A stretch of DNA of 64,000 bases, from positions 2,790,001 through 2,854,000 of the forward strand of contig CM121341.1 of NCBI GenBank assembly GCA_051530055.1. The letters are read 5' to 3'. Every line of letters begins with the position of its first letter. Position 1 is the first letter of the stretch. This document shows, piece by piece, positions 57,701 to 64,000 of the stretch. The notes below the pieces were generated by a model, which did no database searches, had not been told where the DNA came from, and saw nothing but the letters and a program-made list of their open reading frames with translations. Source of the stretch: Neoechinorhynchus agilis (Eukaryota; Acanthocephala). A program made the translations under genes and the position numbers.

Positions 57701-59085
57701 TATTTAATCCCTTCAAAGCAGACGCGAAATCTATTAGAGTTGAAAGTCGTGACATTTTTCGTTCCCAGCACGGTCTTAAATAAAATAACGCCACTTTAAA
57801 AAAAATCATTTTTAAACACTCACGTGCTCACTGATTATTAACGACGGGGGAAGATTACGGATTGATAATCGACAAGATAAGTGATCTACACTTAAGCTTA
57901 AAATTGAAGTGTTTTTCGACAACTCAAATAAATGCCAAAATCCGTCTGATACATCGACTTTGATTTCGCAATCCATATAATTGATTATTTCATCGAAAAT
58001 GGATACCAAGTACATTAAGACGGTTCGTTCGCTGTGCACGATTTTTAGATCGAATCCATTGAGCAAATTGTGCGATCTAAATATTTCTATTCCAATTTGG
58101 CGACTTTTGAATCGAAATTGCAAATATTCATAATTCGTTGGATAAATCGATTGCTTGTTTTTGAGTTTAAGGCATTGCTCGTTGTTCATGAGAGAAATTA
58201 TACTCGTTTCTTTTTTTAAACCTTTTCATTTAACTTAATTATTTTTATACAAACCGTATTCATGCCCAAACACTGCCATCTTTATAGCGATTGCATTTTT
58301 CCAAAAGTACGGCTTTATCCTTATCTGTTTTACAGTTAAACATTTACTGAATATGAATACCAATGCCGAGTTGATTTTTAAAGCTGAAGCCTGTGAGAAT
58401 TTTAAGTAAATATATAGAAAACTTCGGTTTTTAAAGATGTGTTAGTTTAAGGCGCTTTTATGGTTGATTTTCTTTTAAAGATTGCAAATACACGATTAAA
58501 GGAAACGATAACGTATTAAGAATTAGACTATTCTAATCATCAAAGTGTCAGCAATGAGGGGTTTTCTTCATTTCAGATAAATCAGATCTCAAACAAGAAC
58601 TTCTAAAGATGTCACCGGTAATATCTTAATATTTTACTGCAACTTCAATTTAGTACTTGAAGATTAAACGTTTTTAGCTCACCTCATCAAGTCTTTGGTA
58701 CTTTTTCCAATCGGCATCATCCTCATCTTTGTATTCTAAAATCACTGATTTCACCGATCCATAACCATAAAGACCCAAAAGTTGCAGTTTTGAAATTAAA
58801 TGAAGTTTTGTAAAGTTTATAGCAATGAATTGATCAATGTTCATTATTCCGGGTATCCATGCTATAAATTCATGCCGAGTTGTTAATATAAAGTATAACT
58901 TTACCTGCTGGAAATTCCAAGTTTACTTTATCGGGTCCAAAATACGAAAAGGCGTCCATGGACGACGCGTTTATTAAATACTGATATTTTCCATTTAATT
59001 TTTCGAGAAGATTTCGAGTTGTCTGATTATTCCTCGATAACGAGCGAACTATTAAGAGCAATTGAAAAATCAAAAGAAAGTGCAT
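54703..59085 (-). CDS. CNTNAP/neurexin-IV-like cell adhesion receptor
   Basis: This type of single-pass protein forms septate-type junctions. ATG at 59085 starts a signal peptide (MHFLLIFQLLLIVRS). Exons 59085-58905, 58861-58683 and 58390-58255 join in phase to a discoidin (F5/8C) domain: SSMDAFSYFGPDK, WIPGIMNIDQFIAINF, KQIRIKPYFW, with introns ending GTAAAG/TTATAG and GTGAGC/TCACAG. From about 58209 a laminin-G domain follows, then more laminin-G sequence to about 57400. An EGF module (CLDNPCHNGGLCVSINEE, CSCPVGFSGRYCE) and a laminin-G domain lie in 56963-56124, a second EGF (CQNGGKCVSYYDTVQCDCSM) and laminin-G in 55966-55300. A membrane helix (AGYILAALSSCVLITTCIAI) and a 20-residue tail ending YKIEE close it. 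The tail is short and no PDZ ligand is evident. Middle exon borders are approximate. Confidence 0.8.
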
Positions 59086-59470
59086 TAGGTAGCTGTATAG
59101 CAGGAATTGCACAAGTGTTGGGTTCGGTAAGCGCGGACGTTTTAAATATGTCGTAGGAAAAGCAAAAAGGTAAAGAATTTCTATTTCTTTTAAACGCCCC
59201 AATTTATTCTAACATTCAAAGTTAGGTACTTTTTGACGGTAGGGAATTATCCGGGTGGTCATCATAAAAATGTCAAAAAATCCTGAAGAGGCTTTTAGCC
59301 TTAATACTCAGTGCATATGAATCCGACGCTCCCTTATTTTTCAATACTTCTCGAAATAGCATCAAAACCCAAAATACTTAAAAGGTCGAAAATATATCAG
59401 TCTTTAAACTGCGAAGAATAAAGCAAAACCTCAGACATGTCAATTTAAAGTACTTTTTTTCCTTTTTTTC
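59086..59470. other. Upstream region of the CNTNAP-like gene
   Basis: No gene seen. ttatccgggtggtcatcat at about 59246-59264 resembles foldback termini elsewhere in the window. Confidence 0.4.
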
Positions 59471-59476
59471 CAAGCA

Positions 59477-59740
59477 TTAATAATTTATAGTTTCTTCGAC
59501 GCTCCTATTCATCGGCGCTGGCCAAAATGCTAGCCGCATTGCCCCGCTCACCGCAATCTTATTTTTTGCGCCAAGAACGACGTCGATCTTGGCTCTCCAG
59601 TCGCTGCGTAAATTCGTTTCCCCAAGTCCTTCAGGAGGGCAGTGCCGACCCCCCAAACGTTTCCACACCGAAGGGGACAAATGTAGTTTCGGAAGCTCCC
59701 GGTAAGCATCCCTCTGCACCGCTTAACAATGACCCAAAGA
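59477..59740 (-). pseudogene. Family-C RT C-terminal fragment
   Basis: The minus strand carries LPKLHLSPSVWKRLGG, RSDWRAKIDVVLGAKNK and a broken end, closest to the fragment at 38852-39230, with several small deletions. Confidence 0.65.
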
Positions 59741-59814
59741 AAACGTATTTGTTAAGAAGACTAAGTCTAGGATTTTCCATTCAATGTAATTTTTGAACGA
59801 TGACCAAACCCCAC

Positions 59815-60075
59815 ATGTTTTTCAATAAAATATGCGTTTAATCCGAGAGGATTGTGATTACCACATTTAAGACTCCGTAACGATTTTCAAATTCAATTTT
59901 AAGAAAGTTAACAATTATAAGGAGTTTGAATTCTGGTGACCTTAAACATCTCGGATTAAACACATTTTATTGAAATATTTCGCGAGGAAGCCGCGCCCAA
60001 CCTGTCGCTGTTTTTCAATAAAATATGCGTTTAATCCGAGAGGGATTATGATTATTACATTTAAGTCTCGAAATA
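59815..60075. repeat. Foldback/MITE-like element with internal direct copy
   Basis: ttttcaataaaatatgcgtt plus taatccgagagg occurs at 59818 and again at 60013, and its reverse (tctcggattaaacacatttt attgaa) at 59950-59976. The middle has atatttcgcgaggaagccgc, resembling the 19402-19528 element. Confidence 0.7.
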
Positions 60076-60119
60076 ATGGATTAATATAATTAATAATAGC
60101 ACGGCTCATTTGTTGATTC

Positions 60120-61180
60120 ACAAAGAAGAGGACCCATGTACCTTTGGGTCCTCATAAGCATTCTGGTTCATAATTGTTCAAAGAAAGCGTATCCGTTAGG
60201 ATGGGAATATCCAGTCGACGGATGTCCGTTCGGGTGGTAATATCTGGTCGGAGGGCTGTCTATTCGAATGGGACTATAAAGTCGGGCGACGTTCGTTCGA
60301 GAATATCCGGTTGGTTTGGAAGGTTCGTTCTGGTGGGAATTGGTGTTTATTGCTTCCGGGAGTGCTTGTAAGGTTGGTCTTTCCTCAGAATCATTTCACG
60401 TTATGATATCCGAGAGCGCAGGTTTTATTTGATCGCCTAAATTACTGCTTAAGATATAATAATAACACGTTTATTGTTGAAAATACAAAGAAAGAATAGG
60501 AGGACCCATGTACCTTTGGGTCCCCATAAGCATTCTGGTTCATAATTGTTCAAAGAAAGCGTATCTGTTAAGATGGGAATATCCAGTCGAGGGTTGTCCG
60601 TTCGGGTGGTAATATCTGGTCGGGGGGCTGTCTATTCGAATGGGACTATAAAGTCGGGCGACGTTCGTTCGAGTGAGAGTGTCCGTTCGTTTGAGAATAT
60701 CCGGTCAGGTTGGAAGGTCGGTTTTGGTGGGAATTGGTGTTTATTGCTTCCGGGAGTGCTTGTAAGGTTGGTCTTTCCTCAGAATCATTTCACGTTATGA
60801 TATCCGAGAGCGCAGGTTTTATTTGATCCCCAAATTACTGCTTAAGATATAATAATAACACGTTTATTGTTGAAAATACAAAGAAAGAATAGGAGGACCC
60901 ATGTACTTTTGGGTCCTCATAATCATTCAGGTTCATAATTGTTCAAAGAAAGCGTATCCGTTAAGATGGGAATATCCAGTCGACGGGTGTCCGTTCGGGT
61001 GGTAATATCTGGTCGGAGGGCTGTCTATTCGAATGGGACTATAAAGTCGGGCGACGTTCGTTCGGGTGAGAATTTGTCCGTTCGTTCGAGAATATCCGGT
61101 TGGGTTGGAAGGTTCGTTCGGGTGTGAATTGGTGTTTATTGCTCCCGGGAGTGCTTGTGAGGTTGGCCTACGTTATGATA
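60120..61180. repeat. Satellite, ~395-bp family, three inverted copies
   Basis: Reverse-complement copies of the 40783-42640 units, starting near 60125, 60500 and 60893. The first lacks about 24 bp in the central block. Confidence 0.93.
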
Positions 61181-61579
61181 TCCGAGAAGATTGAGCAGCA
61201 TAAAAATAGGAGCATAGATATTGGGACGTTCGAGGTCAAGGGAGGATGAAACGAATTAGGATTAAGAGTGTTGTGTTCGTGTGAAAAGGAAGCGATATGT
61301 GGAAGAAATTGTGGTGGTGGCGATGATAGGCGTTTTTTTTATGAAAATAGCATGAAGGCATTCGGTGAGAGGAGGGAAGCCAGCTTTGCAAATTTTAGAT
61401 GTTTTTTATGAAACATTTCAGGACGACGGACTTGAGATTTAAAAAGGTTGCAGCACCGGTTGCAGAAAATTATGGCCGGAAACCGTCATTTTTTAGAACA
61501 AGGATAACTTTAGCGGTTTTCAGGCATGATTGGTAGATGCCATATAAGAAGCTGCGACTTTCAGTCCCTAACTTTCTTT
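61181..61579. other. Spacer with a possible retrotransposon remnant
   Basis: Positions 61255-61330 resemble, loosely, the Jockey-like fossil near 50130-50190 (both have gtgtt...ggaagaaattgtgg-like text). Too short to assign. Confidence 0.3.
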
Positions 61580-63231
61580 CACGATGATCGGACTTGATGT
61601 TACTGATTCTTGTCGGTCACGTAAAAGAAGCAGCTCCGGCGGCCAGACAGCTACTGATAGTAGCCTGTCAACGCGGGGTCGGTGGGCCGCTCCACTTGGT
61701 GATGCGGTAGCGAACAGGAACATCAAAATCCACCAGCGCAACGGGAAAACGCGAGGGCGTCGTAGCTCTCGCCGACGACTTGAGCGTCGAAATGAGCGAA
61801 GAGTCGAAGCTCATTACCGTGGTGGGTACGGACTGTTCAGGTGGCGCTGACAGCCGTGAGCCCTTTGGCCCAGCTATTTCAGATAGAAATAATGATCCCC
61901 AAGAAATGCTGCTCGACAAAGGTGGAGGACTACAGAGGTATATCCTTGATGTCCAACACGGTAATACGTTTCAGCAGCATTTTGAGACGCCGAATTAAGC
62001 CAATCCTCGAACCGTTTCTAAGAATTGAACAGAACGGCTTCAGGAAAGGTCGAAGCACCACAGAACACATCTAGGCTTTGAGGAGGATCCTCGAGGAGGC
62101 ACGAATTCATCAAACGGATGTGACGCTGGTATTTGTTTATTTCCGTCGTGCTTTCGATTCGGTAAATCGAACGATGATTGGCGGTATCTTAAAGGAGTGT
62201 CGAGTGCCGTCGATCATTGTCACATCCGTTATAGCATTATATAAAAACACAAGGTCCGCCGTAAAGATAGCTGACGGTTTGACGGAATGCTTTTCCACCA
62301 CTTCAGGTGTTCTGCAGGGCGACACATTGGCTCCTTTCCTCTTCATCTTGGTGCTTGATTGGGTAATGAGATGGGCACTATCGAATGATGAAGATGGATT
62401 TCTTCTGTTGAGGAAATGAGGTCGCAAGTATCCTGAGATACGCGCCTCCTACATGGCATATGCCGACGACATCGTATTGATGTTCTCAACAGTCGAAGGA
62501 GCTCAACGCATGCTAAATAGACTGTGCGAGAGGGCGAGTATGATTGGTATGACCATCAACTTGAAAAGGACGGAATTCTTGACGATTCCGCATGTCGCGC
62601 ATACAATCTCTGGCGAAGGGCCGAATGGCGTTGAGCAATTAAAACAGATAGAGCGGTATGTCTATCTGGGAGCTGTCGTTCCTGAGGTGAGTGCGGATGT
62701 CAGCCGACGGAGAGCTATAGCTTGGAGAGCAATGGGACAACTTAAGCCACTGTTTGACAGCGAGTCTTTGCCAGATGAACTCCGTTCGCAGCTGTATAGG
62801 ACTCTAATTGAGAGCATTCTCTACTACAATGCAGAGACCTGGACACTGTCTCCAACGGCAACGAGGCAGTTGGACCAAAATCATTCATCCCTCTTACGTG
62901 CGGCGTTCAAGGTCAGATGGTCAGATAAAGTGACCAATAAAGCACGGTATAAGAGAGCCTTAGTCCAACCGCCCAGTGAATATTCGCGCCGCAGACGACT
63001 GCAGTTCACGGGCAATATAATTCGGTCTGTGGGCAACAGTTCCTTTTCTGTAAGCCAACGACATTGTATCGTAAAGGCAAAGGGAACTGTCGTACATACG
63101 ATGACCTGATTTTAAGAGACTCGAATTGCCCGCATAACAGGACTGCTGTCGTGTATTTTAGATCCCTTGCGGAGTCTAATTCAACGTAGGAAAGTACCGT
63201 TGCATACAATACAATACAATACAATACAATA
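61580..63231 (+). mobile_element. Non-LTR retrotransposon (family A), RT to 3' end
   Basis: The RT has QNGFRKGRST (62030), RRAFDSVNRTMIGGIL, GVLQGDTLAPFLFILVLDW (62310) and MAYADDIVLMFS (62453), with both catalytic motifs. A long open C-terminal part (62453-63109) contains LNRLCERASMIGMTINLKRT, YVYLGAVVPEV, ILYYNAETWTL and RRRRLQFTGNI. Frameshifts near 61980, 62072 and 62419 make it inactive. It ends in a pentanucleotide repeat. The 61894-62240 segment matches 1357-1660 closely and shows that the window-start copy lost about 30 bp. Confidence 0.85.
63203..63231. repeat. Pentanucleotide tail (acaat)n of the family-A element
   Basis: Five to six copies of acaat directly after the element. Simple-repeat tails are usual at 3' ends of RTE and CR1-like elements. 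Confidence 0.85.
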
Positions 63232-64000
63232 GGGTCGATAAGTTCGGTGATGATGTAGCGAAGAGCTAAGTTTGGGATTTCGGTTTGAGAGGACGAATTT
63301 CCAGATAATTTCTCTGCGAGTTGACAAAAGTTTTGTGACTGACGTGGAGCCGTGATATTAATTTGAGTCACGGCAGAGTTTCTGATTAATGGAATCTAAA
63401 ACCTGTTTTAAATCAGTAGAGGACAAATTAAGGAAAGGATTCGGGTTCCGTATACCAAGAGTCCTTGACTGCCACATGAACGAATTTTATAGGAAAGGAA
63501 ATTTTTGAGGGCGATAAGTATTTTGTTAGTTAGTGCTATTTGTAAACGGGGAAAGTCTGGAACGGGGATGATGTAGCGAAGTGTCCAGTATGGGATTTCA
63601 GATTGAGTGGACGAAAATTGTCTCTATTATAGCACTATACGCGGTTGGCTATTTCTTTGTTAGTATTTCAAATTAGGTATTGCGTCTCGCGTTGTTGTTC
63701 TGAGTACGATGTTTAAAAATATCGGCAAAATTGGTGAGCCTCAAGTATTCCCTTGGTTTGCAAGAAATTCCCAGTAAAAAGGGCACTTTACGACGATGTT
63801 GAAAACGGTTTTATTGATCACCACAACATTTTAAAACCATCAAACGATTTGAATAATACGTAAAGTTTAATTCTGCGGCTCATTATGAAATTTTTTCAGT
63901 TTCTTCAATGAACCTTAGAACAAGTCTAATCGTTGAAACCGTTCCAAAAAAATACTGTTAGGCATTCGCTATAGGAACTTTTCTCGTCGTGTAAATTTGC
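63232..64000. other. Right end: short duplication, no gene recognised
   Basis: gatgatgtagcgaag followed by a tttgggatttcggtttgag-like text occurs at about 63247 and again near 63568 with changes. It may be part of another element leaving the window. Other frames are short. Confidence 0.4.

Noticed and set aside
1-64000. CRISPR arrays, bacterial operons, prophage
   Set aside because: Spliced animal genes and non-LTR elements throughout; the tandem arrays have no unique spacers.

Overview
The window is eukaryotic nuclear DNA from an invertebrate animal. The basis is GT-AG introns that are unusually short (44-59 bp where I could fix both ends), about 60-65% A+T by eye, and a set of clearly animal genes: a CNTNAP/neurexin-IV type adhesion protein, a protostome-type intermediate filament with a lamin tail domain, a listerin E3 ligase, an NSUN5 rRNA methyltransferase and a divergent tubulin. 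A cytoplasmic-type filament with a lamin tail and no CAAX box fits a lophotrochozoan, nematode or related lineage better than a vertebrate. I cannot name the species.

Layout. 1-1668: decayed non-LTR retrotransposon. 1669-5049: near-identical direct copy of 14001-17427, holding the 5' part of the tubulin gene, a small 57-aa ORF and a reverse-transcriptase (RT) C-terminal fossil. 5190-11965: mosaic left arm of a large inverted duplication whose right arm is 29467-37560. 12575-14591: complete three-exon tubulin gene (minus). 17428-19900: no convincing gene. 20443-25571: intermediate filament gene (plus) with a C2-like domain and a long acidic region between rod and lamin tail. 26490-28096: retrotransposon piece and a tRNA-derived SINE. 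28318-29466: interrupted seven-helix membrane protein, and a small ORF that starts on the opposite strand at the same CATG. 29467-37560: right arm, with an RT that has a C-terminal endonuclease-like domain, an RTE-type element and a gene for a small protein beginning MGVCGC. 37924-38279: small two-exon gene. 38852-43330: RT fossils and a ~395-bp satellite. 43640-49125: LTN1. 49155-49602: small two-exon gene. 49690-52130: Jockey-like fossil and a ~325-bp tandem repeat. 52518-54031: NSUN5. 54703-59085: CNTNAP-like gene (minus). 59477-63231: RT fossils, inverted satellite copies and a non-LTR element with a pentanucleotide tail.

The host genes do not form one pathway: listerin (ribosome quality control) and NSUN5 (rRNA methylation) both act on ribosomes, while the filament and CNTNAP genes are structural. 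Repeats and recent segmental copies dominate. The copies are nearly identical at base level, so either the duplications are recent or the assembly contains duplicated haplotypes or misjoins; this uncertainty affects everything between 1669 and 37560.
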